Source: Xestospongia muta
Lineage: Eukaryota > Porifera > Demospongiae > Haplosclerida > Petrosiidae
NCBI GenBank assembly: GCA_963693285.1
Contig: OY848922.1
Location: forward strand, 3,460,923 to 3,524,922
Length of the DNA: 64,000 nt
Direction: 5' to 3'
Shown: piece by piece, positions 12,761-26,200 of the stretch
Layout of the letters: each line of letters starts with the position of its first letter
Position numbering within the stretch: position 1 is the stretch's first letter
Made by a program: the position numbers and the translations under genes
Notes under the pieces: generated by a model
Seen by the model: the letters and a program-made list of their open reading frames with translations, nothing else
Told to the model about the DNA's origin: nothing
Database searches by the model: none

Positions 12761-15700
12761 ATCTAAAGAGTTTAGTAAGTTTATCTGTCTTAAATATACT
12801 AATAAAGTAGTCTAAATAGGTTAAAACTCTGAAATAAAGAGTTTAGAGCTTTTTAAATTTAAAAAAGTTTAGAAATTAAGTGTAAAAACTGGTTAAATAA
12901 GCTGATGTAAAGAGTTTAGTAAGTTTATCTGTCTTAAATATACTAATAAAGTAGTCTAAATAGGTTAAAACTCTAAAATAAAGAGTTTAGAGCTTTTTGA
13001 AAGTTAAAAAAGAGTAGAAATTAACTGTGAAAACTGTTTAAATAAGCTGATCTAAAGAGTTTAGTAAGTTTATCTGTCTTAAATATACTAATAAAGTAGT
13101 CTAAATAGGTTAAAACTCTAAAATAAAGAGTGTAGAACTTTTAGAAAGTTAAAAAAGATTAGAAATTAACTGTGAAAACTGGTTAAATAAGCCGATCTAA
13201 AGAGTTTGGTAAGTTTATCTGTCTTAAATATACTAATAAAGTAGTCTAAATAGGTTAAAACTCTAAAATAAAGAGTTTAGAGCTTTTTGAAAGTTAAAAA
13301 AGAAATTAACTGTGAAAACTGGTTAAATAAGCTGATCTAAAGAGTTTAGCAAGTTTATCTCTCTTAAATATACTAATAAAGTAGTCTAAATAGGTTAAAA
13401 CTCTAAAATAAGAGTTTAGAGCTTTTAGAAAGTTAAAGAAGATTAGAAATTAAGTGTAAAAACTGGTTAAATAAGCTGATGTAACGAGTTTAGTAAGTTT
13501 ATCTGTCTTATAATTACAAATAAAGTAGTCTAAATAGGTTAAAACTCTAAAATAAAGAGTTTAGAGCTTTTTGAAAGTTAAAAAAGATTAGAAATTAACT
13601 GTGAAAACTGGTTAAATAAGCTGATCTAAAGAGTTTAGTAAGTTTATCTCTTTTAAAAATACTAATAAAGTAGTCTAAATAGGTTAAAACTCTAAAATAA
13701 AGAGTTTAGAGCTTTTTGAAAGTTAAAAAAGATTAGAAATTAAGTGTAAAAACTGGTTAAATAAGCTGATATAAAGAGTTTAGTAAGTTTATCTGTCTTA
13801 AATATACTAATAAAGTAGTCTAAATAGGTTAAAACTCTAAAATAAAGAGTTTAGAGCTTTTTGAAAGATAAAAAAGATTAGAAATTAACTGTGAAAACTG
13901 GTTACATAAGCTGATGTAAAGAGTTTAGTAAGTTTATCTGTCTTAAATAAACTAATAAAGTAGTCTAAATAGGTTAAAACTCTAAAATAAAGAGTTTAGA
14001 GCTTTTTGAAAGTTAAAAAAGATTAGAAATTAAGTGTAAAAACTGGTTAAATAAGCTGATGTAAAGAGTTTAGTAAGTTTGTCTTTCTTAAATATACTAA
14101 TAAAGTAGTCTAAATAGGTTAAAACTCTAAAATAAAGAGTTTAGAGCTTTTTGAAAGTTAAAAAAGAAATTAACTGTGAAAACTGGTTAAATAAGCTGAT
14201 CTAAAGAGTTTAGCAAGTTTATCTCTCTTAAATATACTAATAAAGTAGTCTAAATAGGTTAAAACTCTAAAATAAGAGTTTAGAGCTTTTAGAAAGTTAA
14301 AAAAGATTAGAAATTAAGTGTAAAAACTGGTTAAATAAGCTGATGTAACGAGTTTAGTAAGTTTATCTGTCTTATATATACAAATAAAGTAGTCTAAATA
14401 GGTTAAAACTCTAAAATAAAGAGTTTAGAGCTTTTTGAAAGTTAAAAAAGATTAGAAATAAACTGTGAAAACTGGTTAAATAAGCTGATCTAAAGAGTTT
14501 AGTAAGTTTATCTCTTTTAAAAATACTAATAAAGTAGTCTAAATAGGTTAAAACTCTAAAATAAAGAGTTTAGAGCTTTTTGAAAGTTAAAAAAGATTAG
14601 AAATTAAGTGTAAAAACTGGTTAAATAAGCTGATATAAAGAGTTTAGTAAGTTTATCTGTCTTAAATATACTAATAAAGTAGTCTAAATAGGTTAAAACT
14701 CTAAAATAAAGAGTTTAGAGCTTTTTGAAAGTTAAAAAAGATTAGAAATTAACTGTGAAAACTGGTTACATAAGCTGATGTAAAGAGTTTAGTAAGTTTA
14801 TCTGTCTTAAATAAACTAATAAAGTAGTCTAAATAGGTTAAAACTCTAAAATAAAGAGTTTAGAGCTTTTTGAAAGTTAAAAAAGATTAGAAATTAAGTG
14901 TAAAAACTGGTTAAATAAGCTGATGTAAAGAGTTTAGTAAGTTTGTCTGTCTTAAATATACTAATAAAGTAGTCTAAATAGGTTAAAACTCTAAAATAAA
15001 GGGTTTAGAGCTTTTTGAAAGTTAAAAAAGATTAGAAATTAACTTAAAAACTGGTTAAATAAGCTGATCTAAAGAGTTTAGTAAGTTTATCTGTCTTTAA
15101 TATACTAATAAAGTAGTCTAAATAGGTTAAACCTCTAAAATAAAGAGTTTAGAGCTTTTTGAAAGTTAAAAAAGATGAGAAATTAAATGTAAAAACTAGT
15201 TAAATAAGCTGATCTAAAGAGTTTAGTAAGTTTATCTGTCTTAAATATACTAATAAAGTAGTCTAAATAGGTTAAAACTCTAAAATAAAGAGTTTAGAGC
15301 TTTTCGAAAGTTAAAAAGATTAGAAATTAACTGTGAAAACTGGTTAAATAATCTGATGTAATGAGTTTAGTAAGTTTATATACCTTAAATATACTAATAA
15401 AGTAGTCTAAATAGGTTAAAACTATAAAATAAAGAGTTTAGAGCTTTTTGAAAGTTAAAAAAGATTAGAAATTAACTGTGAAAACTGGTTAAATAATCTG
15501 ACGTAAAGAGTTTAGTAAGTTTATATATCTTAAATATACTAATAAAGTAGTCTAAATAGGTTAAAACTCTAAAATAAAGAGTTTAGAGCTTTTTGAAAGT
15601 TAAAAAAGATTAGAAATTAACTGTGAAAACTGGTTAAATAAGCTGATCTAAAGAGTTTAGTAAGTTTATCTCTCTTAAATATACTAATAAAGTAGTCTAA

Positions 15701-16990
15701 ATAGGTTAAAACTCTAAAATAAAGAGTTTAGAGCTTTTAGAAAGTTAAAAAAGATTAGAAATTAAGTGTAAAAACTGGTTAAATAAGCTGATGTAAAGAG
15801 TTTAGTAAGTTTATCTGTCTTAAATATACTAATAAAGTAGTCAAAATAGGTTAAAACTCCAAATTAAGAGTTTAGAGCTTTTTGAAAGTTAAAAAAGATT
15901 AGAAATTAACTGTGAAAACTGGTTAAATAAGCTGATCTAAAGAGTTTAGTAAGTTTATCTGTCTTAAATATACTAATAAAGTAGTCTAAATAGGTTAAAA
16001 CTCTAAAATAAAGAGTTTAGAGCTTTTTAAATTTAAAAAAGTTTAGAAATTAAGTGTAAAAACTGGTTAAATAAGCTGATGTAAAGAGTTTAGTAAGTTT
16101 ATCTGTCTTAAATATACTAATAAAGTAGTCTAAATAGGTTAAAACTCTAAAATAAAGAGTTTAGAGCTTTTTGAAAGTTAAAAAAGAGTAGAAATTAACT
16201 GTGAAAACTGTTTAAATAAGCTGATCTAAAGAGTTTAGTAAGTTTATCTGTCTTAAATATACTAATAAAGTAGTCTAAATAGGTTAAAACTCTAAAATAA
16301 AGAGTGTAGAACTTTTAGAAAGTTAAAAAAGATTAGAAATTAACTGTGAAAACTGGTTAAATAAGCCGATCTAAAGAGTTTGGTAAGTTTATCTGTCTTA
16401 AATATACTAATAAAGTAGTCTAAATAGGTTAAAACTCTAAAATAAAGAGTTTAGAGCTTTTTGAAAGTTAAAAAAGAAATTAACTGTGAAAACTGGTTAA
16501 ATAAGCTGATCTAAAGAGTTTAGCAAGTTTATCTCCCTTAAATATACTAATAAAGTAGTCTAAATAGGTTAAAACTCTAAAATAAGAGTTTAGAGCTTTT
16601 AGAAAGTTAAAAAAGATTAGAAATTAAGTTTAAAAACTGGTTAAATAAGCTGATGTAACGAGTTTAGTAAGTTTGTCTGTCTTATATATACAAATAAAGT
16701 AGTCTAAATAGGTTAAAACTCTAAAATAAAGAGTTTAGAGCTTTTTGAAAGTTAAAAAAGATTAGAAATTAACTGTGAAAACTGGTTAAATAAGCTGATC
16801 TAAAGAGTTTAGTAAGTTTATCTCTTTTAAAAATACTAATAAAGTAGTCTAAATAGGTTAAAACTCTAAAATAAAGAGTTTAGAGCTTTTTGAAAGTTAA
16901 AAAAGATTAGAAATTAAGTGTAAAAACTGGTTAAATAAGCTGATCTAAAGAGTTTAGTAAGTTTATCTCTTTTAAATATACTAATAAAGT
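11950..16990 (+). repeat. Duplicated block (+3,319/+3,174 bp) with a 6-mer tandem duplication
   Basis: Sequence from about 11.95-13.78 kb reappears at about 15.27-16.95 kb. CTTTTCGAAA is at 11,981 and 15,300 (3,319). The CTCCAAATTAAG marker is at 12,683 and 15,857 (3,174). GCCGATCTAAAG is at 13,191 and 16,365 (3,174). The junction deletion AGAAATTAAC is at 13,301 and 16,475 (3,174). The fall from 3,319 to 3,174 is exactly 145 bp: the second copy lacks one monomer, the one near 12.3-12.44 kb. Between the copies, 13.29-14.15 kb is tandemly duplicated at 14.16-15.01 kb with an 864-bp (6-unit) step, shown by GTAACG at 13,481 and 14,345, GTTACATAAG at 13,901 and 14,765, and AGAAATTAAC at 13,301 and 14,165. 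Confidence 0.86.
13295..13310 (+). repeat. Junction-deletion marker, first of three identical copies
   Basis: AAAAAAGAAATTAAC replaces the normal AAAAAAGATTAGAAATTAAC, a 5-bp loss at the unit boundary. The same lesion recurs at 14,165 and 16,475. Because such an indel is unlikely to arise repeatedly at the same base, these copies are related by duplication: +864 bp, then +2,310 bp. Confidence 0.85.
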
Positions 16991-19900
16991 AGTCTAAATA
17001 GGTTAAAACTCTAAAATAAAGAGTTTAGAGCTTTTTGAAAGTTAAAAAAGATTAGAAATTAACTGTGAAAACTGGTTAAATAAGCTGATCTAAAGAGTTT
17101 AGTAAGTTTATCTGTCCTAAATATACTAATAAAGTAGTCTAAATAGGTTAAAACTCTAAAATAAAGAGTTTAGAGCTTTTTGAAAGTTAAAAAAGATTAG
17201 AAATTAAGTTTAAAAACTGGTTAAATAAGCTGATCTAAAGAGTTTAGTAAGTTTGTCTGTCTTAAATATACTAATAAAGTAGTCTAAATAGGTTAAAACT
17301 CTAAAATAAAGAGTTTAGAGCTTTTTGAAAGTTAAAAAAGATTAGAAATTAACTGTGAAAGCTGGTTAAATAAGCTGATCTAAAGAGTTTAGTAAGTTTA
17401 TCTCTCTTAAATATACTAATAAAGTAGTGTAAATAGGTTAAAACTCTAAAATAAAGAGTTTAGAGCTTTTTGAAAGTTAAAAAAGATTAGAAATTAACTG
17501 TGAAAACTGATTAAATAAGCTGATCTAAAGAGTTTAGTAAGTTTATCTCTCTTAAATATACTAATAAAGTAGTCTAAATAGGTTAAAACTCTAAAATAAA
17601 GAGTTTAGAGCTTTTTGAAAGTTAAAAAAGATTAGAAATTAACTGTGAAAACTGGTTAAATAAGCTGATCTAAAGAGTTAACTAAGTTTATCTGTCTTAA
17701 ATATACTAATAAAGTAGTCTAAATAGGTTAAAACTCTATAATAAAGAGTTTAGAGCTTTTTGAAAGTTAAAAAAGATTATATATTAAGTATAAAAACTGG
17801 TTAAATAAGCTGATCTAAAGAGTTTAGTAAGTTTATCTGTCTTAAATATACTAATAAAGTAGTCTAAATAGGTTAAAACTCTAAAATAAAGAGTTTAGAG
17901 CTTTTAGAAAGTTAAAAAGGTTAGAAATTAAGTGTAAAAACTGGTTAAATAAGCTGATCTAAAGAGTTTAGTAAGTTTATCTGTCTTAAATATACTAATA
18001 AAGTAGTCTAAATAGGTTAAAACTCTAAAATAAAGAGTTAAGAGCTTTTTGAAAGTTAAAAAAGATTAGAAATTAACTGTGAAAACTGTTAAATAAGCTG
18101 ATGTAAAGACTTTAGTAAGTTTATCTGTCTTAAATATACTAATAAAGTCGTCTAAATAGGTTAAAACTCTAAAATAAAGAGTTTAGAGCTTTTTGAAAGT
18201 TAAAAAAGATTAAAAATTAAGTGTAAAACCTAGTTAAATAAGCTGATGTAAAGAGTTTAGTAAGTTTATCTCTGTTAAATATACTAATAAAGTAGTCAAA
18301 AGGGGTTAAAAATCCAAATTAAGAGTTTAGAGCTTTTTGAAAGTTAAAAAAGATTAGAAATTAACTGTGAAAACTGGTTAAATAAGCTGATGTAAAGAGT
18401 TTAGTAAGTTTATCTCTCTTAAATATACTAATAAAGTAGTCTAAATAGGTTAAAACTCTAAAATAAAGAGTTTAGAGCTTTTTGAAAGTTAAAAAAGATT
18501 AGAAATTAAGTGTAAAAACTGGTCAAATAAGCTGATCTAAAGAGTTTAGTAAGTTTATCTGTCTTAAATATACTAATAAAGTAGTCTAAATAGGTTAAAA
18601 CTCTAAAATAAAGAGTTTAGAGCTTTTTGAAAGTTAAAAAAGATTAGAAATTAACTGTGAAAACTTGTTAAATAAGCTGATCTAAAGAGTTTAGCAAGTT
18701 TATCTCTCCTAAATATACTAATAAAGTAGTCTAAATAGGTTAAAACTCTAAAATAAGAGTTTAGAGCTTTTAGAAAGTTAAAAAAGATTAGAAAGTAAGT
18801 GTAAAAACTGGTTAAATAAGCTGATGTAAAGAGTTTAGTAAGTTTATCTCTGTTAAATATACAAATAAAGTAGTCTAAATAAGTTAAAACTCTAAAATAA
18901 AGAGTTTAGAGCTTTTTGAAAGTTAAAAAAGATTAGAAATTAACTGTGAAAACTGGTTAAATAAGCTGATCTAAAGAGTTTAGTAAGTTTATCTCTCTTA
19001 AATATACTAATAAAGTAGTCTAAATAGGTTAAAACTCTAAAATAAAGAGTTTAGAGCTTTTTGAAAGTTAAAAAAGATTAGAAATTAACTGTGAAAACTG
19101 GTTAAATAAGCTGATCTTAAGAGTTTAGTTAGTTTTTCTTTCTTAAATATACTAATAAAGTAGTCTAAATAGGGTAAAACTCTAAAATAAAGAGTTTAGA
19201 GCTTTTAGAAAGTTAAAAAAGATTAGAAATTAAGTGTAAAACTGGCTAAATAAGCTGATGTAAAGAGTTTAGTAAGTTTATCTCTCTTAAATATACTAAT
19301 AAAGTAGTCTAAATAGGTTAAAACTCTAAAATAAAGAGTTTAGAGCTTTTTGAAAGTTAAAAAAGATTGGAAATTAACTGTGAAAACTGGTTAAATAAGC
19401 TGATCTAAAGAGTTTAGTAAGTTTATCTCTCTTAAATATACTAATAAAGTAGTCTAAATAGGTTAAAACTCTAAAATAAAGAGTTTAGAGCTTTTTGAAA
19501 GTTAAAAAAGATTAGAAATTAACTGTGAAAACTGGTTAAATAAGCTGATGTAAAGAGTTTAGTAAGTTTATCTGTCTTAAATATACTAATAAAGTAGTCT
19601 AAATAGGTTAAAACTCTAAAATAAAGAGTTTAGAGCTTTTTGAAAATTAAAAAGATTAGAAATTAACTGTGAAACCTGGTTAAATAAGCTGATGTAAAGA
19701 CTTTAGTAAATTTATCTGTTTTAAATATACTAATAAAGTAGACTAAATAGGTTAAAACTCTAAAATAAAGAGTTTAGAGCTTTTTGAAAGTTAAAAAAGA
19801 TTAGAAATTAAGTGTGAAAACTGGTTAAATAAGCTGATCTAAAGAGTTTAGTAAGTTTATCTCTGTTAAATATACTAATAAAGTAGTCTAAATAGGTTAA

Positions 19901-22900
19901 AACTCTAAAATAAAGAGTTTAGAGCTTTTAGAAAGTTAAAAAAGATTAGAAATTAACTGTGAAAACTGGTTAAATAAGCTGATCTAAAGAGTTTAGTAAG
20001 TTTATCTCTCTTCAATATACTAATAAAGTAGTCTAAATAGGTTAAAACTCTAAAATAAAGAGTTTAGAGCTTTTTGAAAGTTAAAAAAGATTAGAAATTA
20101 ACTGTGAAAACTGGTTAAATAAGCTGATCTAAAGAGTTTAGCAAGTTTATCTGTCTTAAATATTGTTATAAAGTAGTCTAAATAGGTTAAAACTCTAAAA
20201 TAAAGAGTTTAGAGCTTTTTGAAAGTTAAAAAAGATTAGAAATTAACTGTGAAAACTGGTTAAATAAGCTGATCTAAAGAGTTTAGTAAGTTTATCTGTC
20301 TTAAATATACTAATAAAGTAGTCTAAATAGGTTAAAACTCTAAAATAAAGAGTGTAGAGCTTTTTTAAACTAAAAAAATTAGAAATTAACTGTGAAAACT
20401 GGTTGAAATAAGCTGATCTAAAGAGTTTAGTAAGTTTATCTCTCTTAAATATTGTACTAAAGTAGTCTAAATAGGTTAAAACTCTAAAATAAAGAGTTTA
20501 GAGCTTTTTGAAAGTTAAAAAAGATTAGAAATTAAGTGTGAAAACTGGTTAAATAAGCTGATCTAAAGAGTTTAGCAAGTTTATCTCTCTTAAATATACT
20601 AATAAAGTAGTCTAAATAGGTTAAAACTCTAAAATAAAGAGTTTAGAGCTTTTAGAAAGTTAAAAAAGATTAGAAATTAAGTGTAAAAACTGGTTAAATA
20701 AGCTGATGTAAAGAGTTTAGTAAGTTTATCTGTCTTAAATATACTAATAAAGTAGTCTAAATAGGTTAAAACTCTAAAATAAAGAGTTTAGAGCTTTTTG
20801 AAAGTTAAAATAGATTAGAAATTAACTGTGAAAACTGGTTAAATAAGCTGATCTAAAGAGTTTAGTAAGTTTATCAGTATTAAATATACTAATAAAGTAG
20901 TCTAAATAGGTTAAAACTCTAAAATAAAGAGTTTAGAGCTTTAGGAAAGTAAAAAAAGATTAGAAATTAACTGTGAAAACTGGTTAAATAAGCTGATCTA
21001 AAGAGTTTAGTAAGTTTATCTGTCTTAAATATACTAATAAAGTAGTCTAAATAGGTTAAAACTCTAAAATAAAGAGTTTAGAGCTTTTAGAAAGTTAAAA
21101 AAGATTAGAAATTAAGTGTAAAAACTGGTTAAATAAGCTGATGTAAAGAGTTTAGTAAGTTTATCTCTCTTAAATATACTAATAAAGTAGTCTAAATAGG
21201 TTAAAACTCTAAAATAAAGAGTTTAGAGCTTTTTGAAAGTTAAAAAAGATTAGAAATTAACTGTGAAAACTGGTTAAATAAGCTGATGTAAAGAGTTTAG
21301 TAAGTTTATCTGTCTTAAACATACTAATAAAGTAGTCTAAATAGGTTAAAACTCTAAAATAAAGACTTTAGAGCTTTTAGAAATTTAAAAAAGATTAGAA
21401 ATTAAGTGTAAAAACTGGTTAAATAAGCTGATGTAAAGAGTTTAGTAAGTTTATCTGTCTTAAATATACTAATAAAGTAGTCTAAATAGGTTAAAACTCT
21501 AAAATAAAGAGTTTAGAGCTTTTAGAAAGTTAAAAAAGATTAGAAATTAATTGTAAAAACTGGTTAAGTAGGCTGATCTAAAGAGTTTAGTAAGTTTATC
21601 TGTCTTAAATATACTAATAAAGTAGTCTAAATAGGTTAAAACTCTAAAATAAAGAGTTTAGAGCTTTTTGAAAGTTAAAAAAGATTAGAAATTAACTGTG
21701 AAAACTGGTTAAATAAGCTGATCTAAAGAGTTTAGTAAGTTTATCTCTCTTAAATATACTAATAAAGTAGTCTAAATAGGTTAAAACTCTAAAATAAAGA
21801 GTTTAGAGCTTTTTGAAAGTTAAAAAAGATTAGAAATTAACTGTGAAATCTGGTTAAATAAGCTGATCTAAAGAGTTTAGTAAGTTTATCTGTCTTAAAT
21901 ATACTAATAAAGTAGTCTAAATAGGTTAAAACTCTAAAATAAAGAGTTTAGAGCTTTTAGAAAGTTAAAAAAGATTAGAAATTAAGTGTAAAAACTGGTT
22001 AAATAAGCTGATGTAAAGAGTTTATTAAGTTTATCTGTCTTAATTATACTAATAAAGTAGTCTAAATAGGTTAAAACTCTAAAATAAAGAGTTTAGAGCT
22101 TTTTGAAAGTTAAAAAAGATTAGAAATTAACTGTGAAAACTGGTTAAATAAGCTGATCTAAAGAGTTTAGTAAGTTTATCTGTCTTAAATATACTAATAA
22201 AGTAGTCTAAATAGGTTAAAACTCTAAAATAAAGAGTTTAGAGCTTTTAGAAAGTTAAAAAAGATTAGAAATTAAGTGTAAAAACTGGTTAAATAAGCTG
22301 ATGTAAAGAGTTTAGTAAGTTTATCTCTCTAAAATATTGTAATAAAGTAGTCTAAATAGGTTAAAAATCTAAAATAAAGAGTTTAGAGCTTTTTGAAAGT
22401 TAAAAAAGATTAGAAATTAACTGTGAAAACTGGTTAAATAAGCTGATCTAAAGAGTTTAGTAAGTTTATCTGTCTTAAATATACTAATAAAGTCGTCTAA
22501 ATAGGTTAAAACTCTAAAATAAAAAGGATAGAGCTTTTTGAAAGTTAAAAAAGATTAGAAATTATCTGTGAAATCTGGTTAAATAAGCTGATCTAAAGAG
22601 TTTAGTATGTTTATCTGTCTTAAATATAGAAATATAGTAGTCTAAATAGGTTAAAACTCTAAAATAAAGAGTTTAGAGCTTTGAAAAAGTCAAAAAAGAT
22701 TAGAAATTAACTGTGAAAACTGGTTAAATAAGCTGATCTAAAGAGTTTAGTAAGTTTATCTGTCTTAAATATACTAATAAAGTAGTGTAAATTGGTTAGA
22801 ACTCTAAAATAAAGAGTTTAGAGCTTTTAGAAAGTTAAAAAAGATTAGTAATTAATTGTAAAATCTGGTTAAATAAGCTGATGTAAAGAGTTTAGTAAGT

Positions 22901-23284
22901 TTATCTGTCTTAAATATACTAATAAAGTAGTCTAAATAGGTTAAAACTCTAAAATAAAGAGTTTAGAGCTTTTAGAAAGTTAAAAAAGATTAGAAATTAA
23001 GTGTAAAAACTGGTTAAATAAGCTGATGTAAAGAGTTTAGTAAGTTTATCTGTCTTAAATATACTAATAAAGTAGTCTAAATAGGTTAACACTCTAAAAT
23101 AAAGAGTTTAGAGCTTTTAGAAAGTTAAAAAAGATTAGAAATTAAGTGTAAAAACTGGTTAAATAAGCTGATGTAAAGAGTTTAGTAAGTTTATCTGTCT
23201 TAAATATACTAATAAATTAGTGTAAATAGGTTAAAACTCTAAAATAAAGAGTTTAGAGCTTTTAGAAAGTTAAAAAAGATTAGA
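16991..23284 (+). repeat. Satellite monomers with no strong HOR noticed
   Basis: About 43 monomers. Most are close to consensus, with private variants such as ATATATTAAG near 17,780, GGTTGAAATAAG near 20,402, TATTGTTATAAAG near 20,162, TATTGTACTAAAG near 20,451, and AAAAAGGATAGAGC near 22,522. Alternation of CTGTGAAAA/GATC units with GTGTAAAAA/GATG units is common, which suggests a loose 2-unit mixture rather than a fixed period. From about 21.5 kb the GGTTAAGTAGG variant starts, and it becomes frequent in the next domain. I could not see a repeated marker order by eye; a dot plot could still show one. Confidence 0.7.
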
Positions 23285-26200
23285 AATTAAGTGTAAAAAC
23301 TGGTTAAATAAGCTGATGTAAAGAGTTTAGTAAGTTGATCTGTCTTAAATATACTAATAAATTAGTGTAAATAGGTTAAAACTCTAAAATAAAGAGTTTA
23401 GAGCTTTTAGAAAGTTAAAAAAGATTAGAAATTAAGTGTAAAAAGTGGTTAAGTAGGCTGATCTAAAGAGTTTAGTAAGTTTCTCTCTCTTAAATATACT
23501 AATAAAGTAGTCTAAATACGTTAAAACGCTAAAATAAAGAGTTTAGAGCTTTTTGAAAGTTAAAAAAGATTAGAAATTAACTGTGAAAACTGGTTAAATA
23601 AGCTGATCTAAAGAGTTTAGTAAGTTTATCTCTCTTAAATATACTTATAAAGTAGTCAAAATTGGTTAAAACTCCAAATTAAAGAGTTTAGAGCTTTTTG
23701 AAAGGTAAAAAAGATTAGAAATTAACTGTGAAAACTGGTTAAATAAGCTGATCTTAAGAGTTTAGTAAGTTTATCTCTCTTAAATATACTAATAAAGTAG
23801 TCTAAATAGGTTAAAACTCTAAAATAAAGAGTTTATAGCTTTTACAAAGTTTAAAAAGATTAGAAATTAAGTGTAAAAACTGGTTAAATAAGCTGATCTA
23901 AGGAGTTTAGCAAGTTTATCTCTCTTAAATATACTAATAAAGTAGTCTAAATAGGTTAAAACTCTAAAATAAAGAGTTTAGAGCTTTTTGAAAGTTAAAA
24001 AAGATTAGAAATTAACTGTGAAAACTGGTTAAATAAGCTGATGTAAAGAGTTTAGTAAGTTTATCTCTCTTAAACATTGTAATAAAGTAGTCTAAATAGG
24101 TTAAAACTCTAAAATAAAGAGTTTAGAGCTTTTTCAAAGTTAAAAAAGATTAGAAATTAACTGTGAAAACTGGTTAAATAAGCTGATCTAAAGAGTTTAG
24201 TAAGTTTATCTCTCTTAAATATACTAATAAAGTAGTCTAAATAGGTTAAAACTCTAAAATAAAGAGTTTAGAGCTTTTTGAAAGTTAAAAAAGATTAGAA
24301 ATTAACTGTGAAACCTGGTTAAATAAGCTTATCTAAATAGTTTAGTAAGTTTATCTGTCTTAAATATACTAATAAAGTAGTATAAATAGGTTTAAACTCT
24401 AAAATAAAGAGTTTAGAGCTTTTTTAAAGCTAAAGAAGATTAGAAATTAAGTGTGAAAACTCGTTAAATAAGCTGATCTAAAGAGTTTAGTAACTTTATC
24501 TGTCTTAAAAATACTAATAAAGTAGTCTAAATAGGTTAAAACTCTAAAATAAAGAGTTTAGAGCTTTTAGAAAGTTAAAAAAGATTAGAAATTAAGTGTA
24601 AAAACTGGTTAAATAGGTTGACGTAAAGAGTTTAGTAAGTTTATCTGTCTAAAATATACTAATAAAGTAGTGTAAATAGGTTAAAACTCTAAAATAAAGA
24701 GTTTAGAGCTTTTTGAAAGTTAAAGAAGATTAGAAATTAAGTGTAAAAACTGGTTAAGTAGGCTGATCTAAAGAGTTTAGTAAGTTTATCTGTCTTAAAT
24801 ATACTAATAAAGTAGTCTAAATAGGTTAAAACTCTAAAATAAAGAGTTTAGAGCTTTTTGAAAGTTAAAAAAGATTAGAAATTAACTGTGAAAACTGGTT
24901 AAATAAGCTGATCTAAAGAGTTTAGTAAGTTTATCTGTCTTAAATATACTAATAAAGTAGTCTAAATAGGTTAAAACTCTAAAATAAAGAGTTTAGAGCT
25001 TTTTGAAAGTTAAAAAAGATTAGAAATTAACTGTGAAAACTGGTTAAATAAGCTGATGTAAAGAGTTTAGTAAGCTTATCTGTATTAAATATACTAATAA
25101 AGTAGTCTAAATAGGTTAAAACTCTAAAATAAAGAGTTTAGAGCTTTTTGAAAGTTAAAAAAGATTAGAAATTAACTGTGAAAACTGGTTAAATAAGCTG
25201 ATGTAAAGAGTTTAGTAAGTTTATCTGTCTTAAATATACTAATAAAGTAGTGTTAATAGGTTAAAACTCTAAAATAAAGAGTTTAGAGCTTTTAGAAAGT
25301 GAAAAAAGATTAGAAATTAAGTGTAAAAACTGGTTAAATAAGCTGATGTAAAGAGTTTAGTAAGTTTATCTCTCTTAAATATACTAATAAAGTAGTCTAA
25401 ATAGGTTAAAACTCTAAAATAAAGAGTTTAGAGCTTTTTGAAAGTTAAAAAAGATTAGAAATTAACTGTGAAAACTGGTTAAATAAGCTGATCTAAAGAG
25501 TTTAGTAAGTTTATCTGTCTTAAACATACTAATAAAGTAGTCTAAATAGGTTAAAACTCTAAAATAAAGAGTTTAGAGCTTTTAGAAGGTTAAAAAAGAT
25601 TAGAAATTAAGTGTAAAAACTGGTTAAATAAGCTGATGTAAAGAGTTTAGTAAGTTTATCTGTCTTAAATATACTAATAAATTAGTGTAAATAGGTTAAA
25701 ACTCTAAAATAAAGAGTTTAGAGCTTTTAGAAAGTTAAAAAAGATTAGAAATTAAGTGTAAAAACTGGTTAAGTAGGCTGATCTAAAGAGTTTAGTAAGT
25801 TTATCTCTCTTAAATATACTAATAAAGTAGTCTAAATAGGTTAAAACTCTAAAATAAAGAGTTTAGAGCTTTTTGAAAGTTAAAAAAGATTAGAAATTAA
25901 CTGTGAAAACTGGTTAAATAAGCTGATCTAAGGAGTTTAGTAAGTTTATCTGTCTTAAATATACTAATAAAGTAGTCTAAATAGGTTAAAACTCTAAAAT
26001 AAAGAGTTTAGAGCTTTTAGAAAGTTAAAAAAGATTAGAAATTAAGTGTACAAACTGGTTAAATAAGCTGATCTCACGAGTTCAGTAAGTTTATCTGTCT
26101 TAAATATACTAATAAAGTAGTCTAAATAGGTTAAAACTCTAAAATAAAGAGTTTAGAGCTTTTAGAAAGTTAAAAAAGATTAGAAATTAAGTGTAAAAAC

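Noticed and set aside
9520..15320. CENP-B box in units with TTCGAAAG or TTCGAG
   Set aside because: The CENP-B consensus needs TTCG followed at fixed distance by A and CGGG. No CGGG follows in these units, and no CCCG occurs on the other strand nearby.
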